A program made the position numbers and the translations under genes. Source: Didymodactylos carnosus (lineage: Eukaryota > Rotifera > Eurotatoria > Philodinida > Philodinidae). Taken from it: 20,249 bases of DNA. The notes below the pieces were generated by a model. It made no database searches, was not told where the DNA came from, and saw only the letters and a program-made list of their open reading frames with translations. Numbering within the stretch: position 1 is the first letter of the stretch; each line of letters begins with the position of its first letter. Shown piece after piece: positions 1 to 10,123 of the stretch. The stretch is from NCBI GenBank assembly GCA_905250885.1, contig CAJNOQ010003447.1, positions 1-20,249 of the forward strand, given 5' to 3'.

Positions 1-1785
1 ATTAAAATTCATATGTCAAAGGTCAGTCTATGACAGAAAAAAATTATAAACACCAAATGATGTTAACACTTAGCAGACTGCTGATGATTTACTAATTTTT
101 ATTGAACTTAATTAGTGTTTTTCAATATGTTGATGGTGATCTAACTTAGAAAGAATATGATAAAGATATTTTTTTTGTTTCATTTTTAATAAGATGATGG
201 TAAATATGTTTTAAGTTAAAAAAATTTCAACCTATAATGGTATTTCGATCATTGATCCTATCGAATACAAGGAATATTATAAAAAAAGGATTGCTTTTTG
301 TTATAAGAAAAATTTAATGATATATAAATCTCTAAGGCTTATTATTGACATTGTCTTTAATTGATAATATTTGGCTGTAATTTTAAATATGTCGTAAGCT
401 CAAAGATTAATTAATTTGTTTAATTTTTAATGGGGTTGGAAGATAGAAATGGCTTAACCTTTTTTTTATATCTAATAAAAGTTTTAAGGAAATGATTATG
501 ACAGTATATAGTCAGCAAAAATCATTTCTTTTTATTTTTGTTGTAATTTATTAATCAAGTTACAAAGTCATGATTGTGTTTGATCATATCACGTAATGTC
601 AACATATCATCGAAACATGTCAAATGAAACGTCTATGACCATATCCGCATTAGATATAACAATTTCACGATAGATAGACAACCGCGACAAGAACAACCCA
701 CGTGTAGCCAAAAAAAACAAATAAAACGATTACAGCTTAATGGATGTGAAAGATTTGCAATAGTTATAAACTGATTTGATTCCAATGAAGATTTTTCTTT
801 AGTAGCAAAAAACATTCAGAATTAAAAACACACAGCCATAATTAATGTAATAGTTTGTGTTTGGCATTCTAACGATCATAAAATTCTTCGTGTATTTCTA
901 GTATGCTAGTTTCCATTGTACAGGTGTCGTTTGATATGTTAGTTAGATCATAAAGACGCTTATATCATTCAGTTGAGAATTTGTTTTAAACTTTAGAAAT
1001 TATCTGATGAACGTAAGATTTTATACCTAATAGAACGAGAGAGACGAGTAGAAAACAAAATATCTGCTGTAAAAATTAATTTATCTTCATAATTTAAGTA
1101 AAAATTGCTAATGTTTAGGTTTTCGACAAAACTATTCAAAAAGTAATTTATCGTCTTGAAAATGCTTTTAAAATTAAGTTGATAGTATCTGTTTTCGGTC
1201 TTAATCTAAAGTAGCTCATATAGCATCATTATGTGATACCTTGTGTAATATACTTTTAAAAGTTCTTGATTCTACATTTGATTAAACAATTAACGTCTGT
1301 GGTTAAAAATAGTATAAGCTCGCCAGCATAGACATCATAAGTTTGAGCATGTGTCTCAAGAAATTACTTTATTAGAAAATAAAAGATATATTATTGAACA
1401 CTTATCATAAGGAAAATAAATTAGTAGATAATACACTTGTACTAAGAACATAAGACAGAATAGAACACTCAACACTCTTTGCTTTCTCAAAGTAAATAAA
1501 AACACCATTAATCGTCTCACGTGCTGTAAATAAAACCTATTTATAATTGGCTCCTTTTTGAAAATTTTCAACCAGATTGCTCTTTGCTATAAATCAGTTT
1601 CTTTCTTTTAATTCAAAGTAATCTCTACAGTGTCCAATGAATTACTTTCTAAATTTCTGTCGTGTAGGCAATGAAAGACCAAAACGTCAAGTTATTTGTT
1701 TTCTGAAAGTTTTCTTATGTAGAACAAGAAATAAGCATACTTCTTATTATTTCTTCCTTAGTATGAATGTTGACGTCTCAGTGAA
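1..1785. other. AT-rich non-coding stretch, no gene seen
   Basis: No reading frame in this segment has a composition or length that stands out from chance. The two longest minus-strand frames (633-815 and 1356-1571) are rich in Phe, Leu, Ile, Lys and Asn, as expected from random AT-rich DNA, and resemble no family I recognise. There is no tRNA, rRNA or transposon terminus that I can see. An 18-base string at 1027-1044 (CTAATAGAACGAGAGAGA) recurs exactly at 10088-10105. Confidence 0.7.
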
Positions 1786-2124
1786 ATGAGATACTATCTG
1801 CTTCATCACGTCTACAGATCTTCTCACTTTATGAGCAAGGAGAAACAGCATAGCAGAGAAAATTGCCAACCAAACAAAAATATCAAACACAAGAGCTTTT
1901 TTTCTGTATACCTGATAATATTTCTTAATTTAAGAAATTTGTTTTATCATGTCCATTTAAATTATATTCAACTTTCATCAATTTATAAGTTGGTAGGAGT
2001 GACATTCAACAAAAAACATAATTGTCCCAAAATGGTCACATTTACAACAACATTATTTTGTCTCCATTTCGAACAGCTCTCAATCAACCTACAGGAGTTT
2101 TATCAACTGTATAAAATCCGCTAA
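1786..2124 (+). other. Open frame of 112 codons, probably chance
   Basis: The frame opens with ATG and runs 112 codons to a stop. The product is rich in Tyr, His, Asn, Lys and Leu, with no domain, signal peptide or repeat that I recognise. At about 70% AT, a rough estimate gives a stop chance near 0.08 per codon, so a frame this long is expected about 0.3 times in six frames of this window; it is therefore not evidence of a gene. No splice sites, codon bias or neighbouring coding sequence support it. A single exon of an unknown gene is possible but unlikely. Confidence 0.1.
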
Positions 2125-2341
2125 CCTTTTAAATATTTGACGAGAACGATAGTTATACCATTTTGCAATAGAATTCGATTAATTTGCCAATTGTTTTCCG
2201 AAATGTATATACAACATCGCTCAATTCAGAAGCACATAATCATCTGTTAGAGTTCAGAAATAATTAAAACAAGAATATTTCTCTTCAAGCTAATTTGAAG
2301 TGACTATATAGAACTAAAAAGTTAATAATAACCATTTGTTG

Positions 2342-2366
2342 TTTCTTTCTTTCTTCCTTCCTTTCT
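2342..2366. repeat. Imperfect TTTC/TTCC microsatellite
   Basis: A pyrimidine-only tract begins as TTTC units and drifts to TTCC. It is an ordinary slippage-type tetranucleotide repeat. Confidence 0.85.
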
Positions 2367-2548
2367 AATAATATTCACAATCACAGGATTATAGACACTT
2401 CATACACATGATGATTGTTCATTTCTCATATGTATAAACAGTCGTACAATTACTATACAATAACTAGTTTTTTGACCATGTAGTAGAACACACGCTTCAG
2501 ACTTAAGAAGAAAACGAGAAGAAGAACATTAAAATGTACTATCGTTTC

Positions 2549-2575
2549 TTTTTATTTTATTTTATTTTTTTTTTT
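2549..2575. repeat. TTTTA/poly-T tract
   Basis: Three TTTTA-like units run into a stretch of eleven T. A poly-T like this could be the antisense of an old poly-A tail, but no retroelement sequence next to it supports that. Confidence 0.8.
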
Positions 2576-2695
2576 GTTGTAGAATGAGTGAATTTGTCGC
2601 AAATATTTGAAATTGATTGTTCTTTTAAAAATACTTTTTACGTCTCGTTCATTATTCTATTGCAATACAAATTTATTATTATTGAGCGACAAGTC

Positions 2696-2735
2696 CTACT
2701 ACTACTACTACTACTAGTCGTCGTCGTAGTCATCA
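2696..2735. repeat. Compound (CTA)n-(GTC)n trinucleotide repeat
   Basis: Seven CTA units occupy 2696-2716. They are followed directly by GTC/GTA units up to about 2731. The two halves are partly complementary (CTACTAGTCGTCGTAG), so the junction can fold back on itself. It lies in a region with no coding signal. Confidence 0.85.
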
Positions 2736-3073
2736 GTTTGTAATAAAATAAAAAATTGGTCAATCATAACATATAGAACATATAGACTCTCTGTACATTG
2801 TTTATAAACCATCTAATGCGACAATAAAAGAAGAGAAAGAAGAAAAAAAAAATAGACTGACTCATTCAACTGTACAAACGCTTACGATACTATTATTGCA
2901 ATGTATTATAAAGATCAACGATGATCTTCACTTCAGTTTCCTGAATCATTTATCAAAGTATGTATTTAAAAATAGTCAAACTTTTGTTTTAACTCATTCA
3001 GATCCATACAATTAGACATTGAGTAGAATAATAATCTGAAATTAATACAAACGAAAAATCTTTGAACTATTCA

Positions 3074-3097
3074 TTTCTTTCTTTCTTTCTTTCTTTC
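3074..3097. repeat. (TTTC)6 microsatellite
   Basis: Six perfect TTTC units occur in tandem within a wider pyrimidine-rich tract that continues to about 3111. Confidence 0.9.
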
Positions 3098-4303
3098 GTT
3101 TTCTTTTTTCTATTTATTTACAATATTTACCACAAATAAAAACTTCAATGACTCTTCTTCTTTTTAGTTTTTATTTTATTTATCGTTTTACCTTAAGGGA
3201 ATACTAATTTAGTTTAATCTTTTTGTGTTTTTCTCAAGTTTTATTATTGCTTTGAAGTAAATGATACTTTCGCTTTCTTTGTTCAACATATTCTTTATAA
3301 CAGTCCATATGTCGATATTGGAAAAAAAAAGCGAGATGATCAGATATGATTATGTTTCTAACTGAAATAAGAAATAAGTGATTCTCTACTGTCAAAATTG
3401 TTGCCTGATGCTTACTATTTTTTTTGAGATAATAAGACAAACCTGGTCAATGATAACTATCTCTTTTTTTATCGACTTTTTTCTGACTTGTAACACATGT
3501 TATTTATAATCTTTTTAATTTTTAAATATGTATTATTCTAGCTCTTCCTATTTGCTTTTCTTCTCTTTTCGTTGTCTTTTCATAACAATTGTACAGATTA
3601 CGTAAAAAAAAAAAAAGAAGAAATTTCAAAAAAAAAAATCCTAGCATCAGGGAAAAATAAATAGTTATACATGCGTAAAATTAAAACCTTTTCTTCTTCT
3701 TTTCATACACATGGTAACTCTCAAATTACTTATAGTATAAATGTTGTTATCAGCAATAAGAAGAGTTTTGATCCGTTTATAAGTCAATAGATATAAAGTG
3801 AATGAATTATTTAGCAGATTTATTTTTTTTTTCATCTTTTATTGTATAATGTTCATAGAAAAATGATAGAATCCTTGTATATTTATATTATAGTTTTGTT
3901 TTTTCTAAATTTATCTTACTCTTGTTTGAGAATATTAACGTTCAATTTTAGTTTTAAAGAGAGAACTGTCCTTTTAGAATAGAATAATGCTTAGTTTAAA
4001 ATAATAGATAGGATACTACTACATACACACCAATTATTTGCATATGTGTTGTACTTTTGTCTAATTCATTTTCGAACTGATGAATGGGGAAAGATCATTT
4101 CTCCGGTATAGTGATGATAAGAGCAGTTACACAGACAGTTAGTTGAATAGATGATCATGAATAATTTCTCTACATATTGTCCAAAATAATTTAAAAAACT
4201 TTTAAAAGCTAATATAAATAGATTCTATAGAGATATATAAAAATTCTTTAATATGATACGATATTGAGGTTAGTTCAAGTCATTTTTTCTGATCCGATTT
4301 TAT

Positions 4304-4321
4304 TAATCAAAATTTTGATTA
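4304..4321. repeat. Perfect 18-bp palindrome
   Basis: TAATCAAAATTTTGATTA reads identically on both strands. It sits in AT-rich DNA where related TTTTGATT words recur nearby (about 4376-4390). It may be a chance palindrome or a dimeric AT-rich protein site; nothing decides between them. Confidence 0.6.
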
Positions 4322-4836
4322 TAGCAAGATTTTTGACAATAGATAAAGTACATCTATGATTGCCATCTTATTAGAATTTTGATTTTTGATCTAAGACATT
4401 TTCATGTGATGATGTAATATTTTTATCTTTATATTGAAGTGATATTGAGACATGATGTAGAAAACGGACATAGAAAACCTCATATATCTGTCTCTAAGAT
4501 ATCAAGTGAAAAGAAAATGAAACGATTTTAGTTTTTGATTGATAGATATACCAATATATGAATAGTTAATAATAATTTTAAATGTGTTTGCTACCACCAA
4601 TTAATTTTGTTCTTATTTAAACCAAAAAATTGTTTATACTTTAGTAGTAAAGATATATATACAGATTAATTAAATCAAAAGATTATTATTTATGAATAAT
4701 GGTTAATAAATGGTGAAAAAAAAAACAGAGAAGAGAACAGAATATAAAAATGGACATGTCATTTGATGAAATCGTATTCTACCACGCGTGCACATTATCA
4801 CCTGTATGAGTGGATTATTATTATGTTTATGTAAGA

Positions 4837-4850
4837 TAGAGAGAGAGAAA
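4837..4850. repeat. Short (GA)n tract
   Basis: A short purine tract of GA units that continues as AAAGAGAAAAAA. Confidence 0.75.
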
Positions 4851-5198
4851 AGAGAAAAAATATAAAATTATGTATGGATATGTGTCTATTTTGAGTCATC
4901 ATCTGTCATCATACGCAACTTTTTATGTCCTCAATCTTCTTTATATATTCTAAAATATCGACATTTTCGATTTCACTTAGACTAGCCATCAATTAATTAT
5001 TATTTTGTTTCTTTTTGGTCAAAATCGAATCATATTTTCAAGGAATATAAAATGGTTGTGTAACAGCACATCTTCTAAAAGGTAAGAAAATTCGAAATGA
5101 AGATTCTGAAACGGACATTGATCTTAACAACTTCTTAATTTTGCAACGATTTATAGATTAGTGATATAAACGGAGCAAAGACGAGATCTTTTATCCTT

Positions 5199-5206
5199 TC
5201 TGAAAC
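5199..5206. repeat. Target-site duplication, left copy (TCTGAAAC)
   Basis: Identical to 5558-5565 on the other side of the foldback element. The base before it (T at 5198) also matches T at 5557, so the duplication may be 9 bp. Confidence 0.8.
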
Positions 5207-5557
5207 ACAGATGGACGAGTTATTTAAAAAGTTTTATAGAATCTTTTATAACTAAAAAGTTTCGTGCTACTTTTAGTGGCGTTTAATTCAGATTTGTTTG
5301 AGATACAAAATCATATACGCGACCTAACCCCCTTAAAAACAATTGCATCAAGCTTTTTGGAAAAGTTTTTTGAGTGATTTTTTCGATTCAGTTACTTTTA
5401 AGGGGGCCAGATCGCGTCTATGAAGTCGGTAAAATTTATTGCAATATATCATTTTGTAACCCAAATAAATCTGAATTAAACGTCACTAAAAGTAGCACAA
5501 AAGGTTTTAGCTATAAAAGATTCTATAAGACTTTTTAAATGACTCATTCATCTCTGT
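5207..5557. mobile_element. 351-bp foldback MITE, hAT-like (or MULE-like)
   Basis: The two halves of this segment are near-complete reverse complements. The left arm starts ACAGATGGACGAG and the right arm, read inward on the other strand, starts ACAGAGATGAATGAG. Both continue with matching words such as GTGCTACTTTTAGT, GTTTAATTCAGATTT and CCCCCTTAAAA, meeting at an imperfect centre near 5370-5385. The element is flanked by TCTGAAAC at 5199-5206 and at 5558-5565, a perfect 8-bp target duplication; one more flanking T also matches, so a 9-bp duplication cannot be excluded. Eight bases with a CAG-type terminus fits hAT, and nine would fit Mutator-like elements. It has no coding capacity, so it is non-autonomous. 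Confidence 0.82.
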
Positions 5558-5565
5558 TCTGAAAC
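5558..5565. repeat. Target-site duplication, right copy (TCTGAAAC)
   Basis: A perfect direct copy of 5199-5206. It marks the right boundary of the foldback insertion. Confidence 0.8.
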
Positions 5566-6689
5566 GAACTTAAAAAAGTTTAATCTTACATAAACAGTTG
5601 AATGCTATTTTAAGAGCGCTAAAGTGATGTTATGCATTGACTTTTTTTCTACTCGAGTATCAATGTGTATTCGCTTCAATGGCTATATATTTTGTTGAAA
5701 GTTAAATGTTTCGTTTTTATATCTATAATTATTACGAAACACGAAAAAGAATGTAAATAAATTATTTAATTGAACCAAGGCAAAGAATTACTCTTAGCTA
5801 GATTAGATCTGTTAAGAAAGTAACATGCATTGCAATGATGTACTATTTACATATAACACATGTCTTTTTTATCAAATTTTTCATACGACAAAGAATTATT
5901 GTTATTGTTTTCTAATTTGCATGTTTCTGTAAACGTACAATTTTGTCTACGACATCTTTTCGACTTGAAATATTACACTTTGTTTGATACAGTATATAAT
6001 TTATGTAAGGAAAAGACAAACTATTTTTGAACGTTCGAGTTGTTCTTTCATCTGTATTTAAGGTACATTGTAACTAACAAAGATAATAGAGATTTGAGAA
6101 TTTGTTTTTTTTGGATATATTCCTTTTCAAGTTAACTTTGTCGATTTAAGATATTTGCATTAAATATGACTTTTATACGTGGATATTTTTCATATTTCAA
6201 TAAGAAAAGTTAGTCTTATTATCATTAACAATAAGTGACACATCGTGGCGTTTGATAAAGTTTTGATGATTAAAAAGAATATGCGAAAAACGAAAACGAA
6301 AAGATACGTGACGAGTCGTTATGATGTGATTTATCGATTTAACCTTTTTTTTATTTAAATGTTCACTATCATTATTGCGCAGTGTTGTGTGATTATTTAA
6401 TATACAAAAATCATTTCATTCATTCATTCATTCTTTACTTTTTTTAAGTGTTGAACGTAAGAAAAAACCAGAAAAGAAACAGCGATGTTTGTCCGGTAAT
6501 ATTACTTTTTTGTTCTTTTCTTTTCCTTGTACATTAACTATCAACATTATCATCACCATTTTTATCTATTATTTGCCAATATGTCTGTACGGGTACGAGA
6601 AAATAGTCATTTTTCTTGCTTATTAAATTATTCTATTAGAAACATTTAAACAGTTTTAAATGTGAGAATGTCAACCGGAAATTTATGAC
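5566..6689. other. AT-rich non-coding stretch
   Basis: I see no gene, RNA or transposon terminus here. The only structured element is a short CATT repeat at 6417-6433. Confidence 0.65.
6417..6433. repeat. (CATT)4 microsatellite
   Basis: Four tandem CATT units plus a final C. Confidence 0.85.
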
Positions 6690-6935
6690 ATGGCTATGTC
6701 TAGTAGAACAGATTGTTTATCTGTGTTTGATATTCTCTTAAGTATAGTATCGCGACAACCACAAAAAAATCATCAGTTCTTTTTGATTTGGTTTCACAGA
6801 ATAGATAAGGGTACTGTTAGTCAGAGGCGATGGAACCGTAGAGACAGCGATGACGATACTTCCATCTTTACCACCACCACCACCATCACCAACACAGGTT
6901 TTAAGATGTACGAAATCATGGGGACGGGATACTGA
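6690..6935 (+). other. 81-codon open frame, possible exon remnant, weak
   Basis: The frame encodes 81 residues. The first 60 or so have a more even amino-acid mix than the AT-rich background, including a charged patch (RRWNRRDSDDD), followed by a Thr run encoded by an ACC repeat (about 6870-6885). A CAG/GTTTTAAG sequence at about 6895-6905 could be a weak splice donor. No domain or family is recognisable. Frames of this length are expected several times in this window by chance, so the slightly higher GC at 6800-6930 is the only reason to list it. Confidence 0.15.
6870..6885. repeat. (ACC)n trinucleotide repeat
   Basis: Five ACC units followed by ATCACC. It makes the Thr run of the overlapping open frame. 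Confidence 0.8.
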
Positions 6936-8290
6936 GCTTCCAACACAACCTCAAGGATTTATTTTCGTGAATTTGTCATAGCATCGCTATATCTTTTCTC
7001 TCTGACTCCTGCTTTCTCTGTTTATTACAAACGTCTATTTGATGAACTACAGAAAACCGAGCGTTTAACCTCGAGTCATTCCTAATTATTCCTATTCACT
7101 TAGAATGTCGATGTGTCAGAGTAGATAAAAGTAGAAAGTTCTATGTGTATCCGAGAAATATTTTGACATCTAACTTCAGTATTAATTTAATTTAAATTAA
7201 TTCAAAATGATCTTCCTTAAAAATGAAATCAATGTGCCTTCAGTTTTTCCAAAAAATAGCTTCTGTCTCGATCCTGTTAGTTGTAGACATTTCTGCTAGA
7301 AAGTTAGTTAGACGTAAGCATTTTTCCATTTTTGTTCGATCCTTTCAACAATTCTCCACTATTACATAATACGACTAATAACTGACGAATAAGCTGTAAT
7401 TTGATTGAATAGTTGTTTATGTTTAAAAGAGTTTTGGGATAGATTACTAAAAAACAGAACAGAAACGGAAGAGTGAAGTGGAGACTATGAACACACCTAT
7501 CCTTCCTTTGTACGGTGTATCGTACACAAGCGTTTTTCAACTGACAGATGAAAGTATTTTCTTTTTCTTCTCTATAATAAAGGAATAATATATATGTCTT
7601 TTTATCGAAAACAAATTACTAAGTAAAATGAAAAAAACTATTTTTTCTCTAAATAATCGTTCACTTTTTGTTCGTTTTAATCGTCAACGTCATCTGAAGT
7701 GGCATATGTATATCAATAAAAAGTGTATTTGTAATTTGATTAAAGCAGTACGCATATCACTGCGTAGTAATGAAGTAATTATTAGATAAGATTTGACTGT
7801 TCTGTCTAAATCACTTACATAGTTCGATCTGGTTTTTATTGATGTCAATGAAATCTTTTTCTAGTAATAAACACTAGAAATTTCTAGAAATAACACTAAT
7901 ATATTCACCTAATTTTTGTCCAACCAAGATATGATAAGACTATTTTTTGATTTTAATACTAAAAAAAATATAGAAAAATCGTTTACTCTCTCTTTTTTGT
8001 TCGGTTTTATAAGTCCGGTTGTTTCCTTAAAGCTTTTGATACTTGAGAAATAGAGATAAGAGAGTACAATATCTCAAAAAGAACATAGAAGAAGCATTTT
8101 CATTTTCCCAGTTTTCCACAGTAGGTTCTCACAGATAGCTATATAGAGCTCTTTTTTGCAGAGGAATACTGTATTTAAACGTTATATCACATTTTCCTCT
8201 GTTTAAAACAAACTGTCTAACATACAATGTAATGGGGTTCCAAAAACATGCATCGATTGAAATTGCGCACTTTTTTCGCAAAAAGTTTTT
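6936..8290. other. AT-rich non-coding stretch
   Basis: No supported gene. The frame at 7304-7540 (minus) has chance-like composition. A 14-bp AT palindrome (TTAATTTAAATTAA, 7187-7200) and the HSE-like site at 7876-7890 are the only structured pieces seen. Confidence 0.6.
7876..7890. promoter_or_regulatory. Heat-shock-element-like site (three alternating units)
   Basis: The sequence AGAAATTTCTAGAAA fits nGAAnnTTCnnGAAn, the three-unit consensus bound by heat-shock factor trimers in eukaryotes. It overlaps the perfect palindrome CTAGAAATTTCTAG at 7874-7887. There is no identifiable gene or TATA box at a convincing distance. In DNA this AT-rich the match could be accidental. Confidence 0.25.
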
Positions 8291-8515
8291 CTCAACGAAA
8301 ATTGATTCCTCAAATTTTTCTAACAACTGAGCTTTATAGAGCAAACATGTCTGTTCAAGATGAGCTATGGGAGGAGTATTCTTCATCTTTATCCAGTACT
8401 TATAAACGAAAGATTTCTGAAAAATCCCATGATCGGTTATAACCGATTTAGGGCTCTTCGTCGGAAAGCGATTGCCACAGAAATAGAGAATACGAAGGCT
8501 TTTGACATAGCTCAT
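8129..8515 (-). pseudogene. 128-codon open frame overlapping the palindrome, possible coding relic
   Basis: This is the longest open frame in the window. My rough estimate is that a frame this long is expected less than 0.1 times by chance here. Its middle part reads IAHLEQTCLLYKAQLLEKF. The other palindrome arm, read on the plus strand at 8512-8555, gives IAHLVEKCLLYRRPSC and stops, its frame being shifted by a 2-bp length difference. The similar peptides follow from the inverted repeat and do not by themselves prove coding. I recognise no domain. It may be a fragment of a transposon gene captured in a foldback, or simply a long chance frame. Confidence 0.25.
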
Positions 8516-8580
8516 CTTGTAGAAAAATGTTTACTCTACAGAAGACCCAGTTGTTAGAAAAAATTTTAATAAGCGTACGT
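8300..8580. repeat. Large imperfect palindrome centred on ATCGGTTATAACCGAT
   Basis: The perfect 16-bp palindrome at 8432-8447 is the exact centre of a much longer inverted repeat. Left-arm words such as CATGTCTGTTCAAGATGAGC (8346-8365) match the complement of the right arm around 8515-8545, and TTTTTCTAACAAC near 8325 matches the complement of GTTGTTAGAAAAA near 8550. The arms are diverged near the centre and fade beyond about 8300 and 8580; I found no flanking target duplication. It may be an old foldback element whose ends have decayed. A second copy of the core word GGTTATAACC occurs at 8620-8629. Confidence 0.6.
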
Positions 8581-8852
8581 TACATACAATCCGTTTTAGA
8601 AAAAAAGCTGAAATTTATTGGTTATAACCGGTGTTGACTGAGGTCAAGTAATTGCTTTTTTTTTTACGTATTTACTCCGAAGGAAAATCAAAAGTCGAGA
8701 ACACTATAGAATTGATTCTTCTTTCGTTCAGAATGCCTCTTGATCAAATCTGAAATAGAGCTGATTCATCTGTATATTGCACCTCCTCCTTTGTCATTTT
8801 TATTTCTTTCACTCGATATTATTTTGTGTTTCAATTGTCAAAGTATTCAACC

Positions 8853-8856
8853 ATAT

Positions 8857-8891
<35 letters not shown>
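8853..8891. repeat. Compound (AC)n-(AT)n dinucleotide repeat
   Basis: About seven AC units (to 8870) pass directly into about ten AT units (8871-8891). It is a typical eukaryotic compound microsatellite. Confidence 0.92.
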
Positions 8892-9267
8892 AAGCAAAAA
8901 AAATATTTTTAGTTCTAAAATTTCACCCTGTTTCAAGTGGTTTTGAGAGATGTATAAATATTCAAGAAGAACACTTAACGTTAACCGTCTGTTCACTGGT
9001 CGCCTCACACAAAACTAATTGCCATCGAGAAGAGTGTATTTGCTATTTTACTTAAACTGCCCTAAAGTAACAATAATACTAAATATTTTTTTAAGGTCAA
9101 AAATCAGAATTTATTTTTGTCTTGAAGTAACCAGTAATATAAATATAATCTTTCTTGCCTTGAAAACATAGCAATTTCAAAGTTTAAAAATCAAATTGCA
9201 CTCATCTTTAGGATTATAGATCGTTGAATGTAAGAATTATATCTTTGTAAGCAACATCTTTTTTAGT

Positions 9268-9307
9268 GTTTATTCTATGCTTCAGATATGAACTACATAG
9301 AATAAAC
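9268..9307. repeat. Hairpin with perfect 12-bp stem
   Basis: GTTTATTCTATG at 9268-9279 is exactly complementary to CATAGAATAAAC at 9296-9307, with a 16-base loop. Outside this, ATCTTTTTTAG upstream and CTAAAAGAT downstream can extend the stem imperfectly, so the fold spans about 9255-9330. The U-rich and A-rich flanks resemble neither a microRNA precursor nor a bacterial terminator clearly. It may be a small relic foldback. Confidence 0.6.
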
Positions 9308-10080
9308 AATCGGATTTTCTAAAAGATTTCGTTAAAAGATTGTAAATTTGTACCTGAATAAAAGTAAAACTTATATTCTTATTTTTCAAATCATAAAAGG
9401 TAGTCAAATGGTGTGTACCATATTAGTCTGTACCATAAACTTATGACACTAAAGTAGATCACTTGTTGAGAAGACTTTTTTTAAACTTATTTTAAGGTAA
9501 CAAAAACGAAAGCCCACACATACATTATAGTTTATGTTATTAATGTCTTCATCTATAAAATGAAAGTGAGCAAGCGCGCGGCATGTACTTTGAACATAAA
9601 TTAGAAACAAATAAAGATTTGATAAAAGAAAAGCACGACATGAAACTACGTATGCTGTTTCCTGATATACAGTCGCATTCCCAGAACATTATATCGAATA
9701 AAAAAGAAAACCGCGAAAAACAATACACTGTTTCATTTGATATATACTTCTGTTCTATATAGATATTTCTACTTCATATACCATAGTAATTGTCTGTTAC
9801 GGCCGATGAATTCGATTGTGTATATATCTTTCACGTTTCTTTTTTTATTAGAATATATGAATAAAAGAAGAAAAGTGTCAAACTTGAATAAAGTCATATT
9901 ACGCATAGCATATTAGCGGTTCATGAGTGAACGAAACTTATACGCGCACGCGGCAGACTTTTAAGTTGAACAATAAAAATATTGAAATAATTCGGAAAAT
10001 AGTTTGAATATTTGTGTATGCACTAAGTAAGTGATGATTTTAATTTATTCTATTGAATGAGAAAAAAATATGGGAATACT

Positions 10081-10123
10081 ATCGATTCTAATAGAACGAG
10101 AGAGAAGTTCACAGTGAATCGAT
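10081..10123. repeat. Inverted repeat ATCGATTC/GAATCGAT around a repeated word
   Basis: Eight-base perfect arms at 10081-10088 and 10116-10123 enclose the 18-base word that is also found at 1027-1044. It could be a small insertion scar or coincidence. Confidence 0.4.

Larger units (their letters stand above)
2125..5198. other. AT-rich non-coding stretch with simple repeats
   Basis: No supported gene is present. The stretch holds several microsatellites (listed separately), a run of thirteen A at about 3604-3616 and many homopolymer tracts. The only frame of note (3234-3440, minus) is short and shows no family resemblance. Confidence 0.7.

Noticed and set aside
633..815. Minus-strand frame of 60 codons
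   Set aside because: Length and residue mix are what random DNA of this composition gives; no domain, no splice sites, no neighbours.
3234..3440. Minus-strand frame of 68 codons
   Set aside because: Chance-like composition in a homopolymer-rich stretch; no family resemblance.
8777..9055. Plus-strand frame of 92 codons
   Set aside because: It passes through the AC/AT microsatellite (a His-Thr and Ile-Tyr run) and has no other coding signal.
9571..9955. Possible direct repeat of two GC-rich patches (AAGCGCGCGGCA and CGCGCACGCGGCA)
   Set aside because: Similarity does not extend beyond about a dozen bases.
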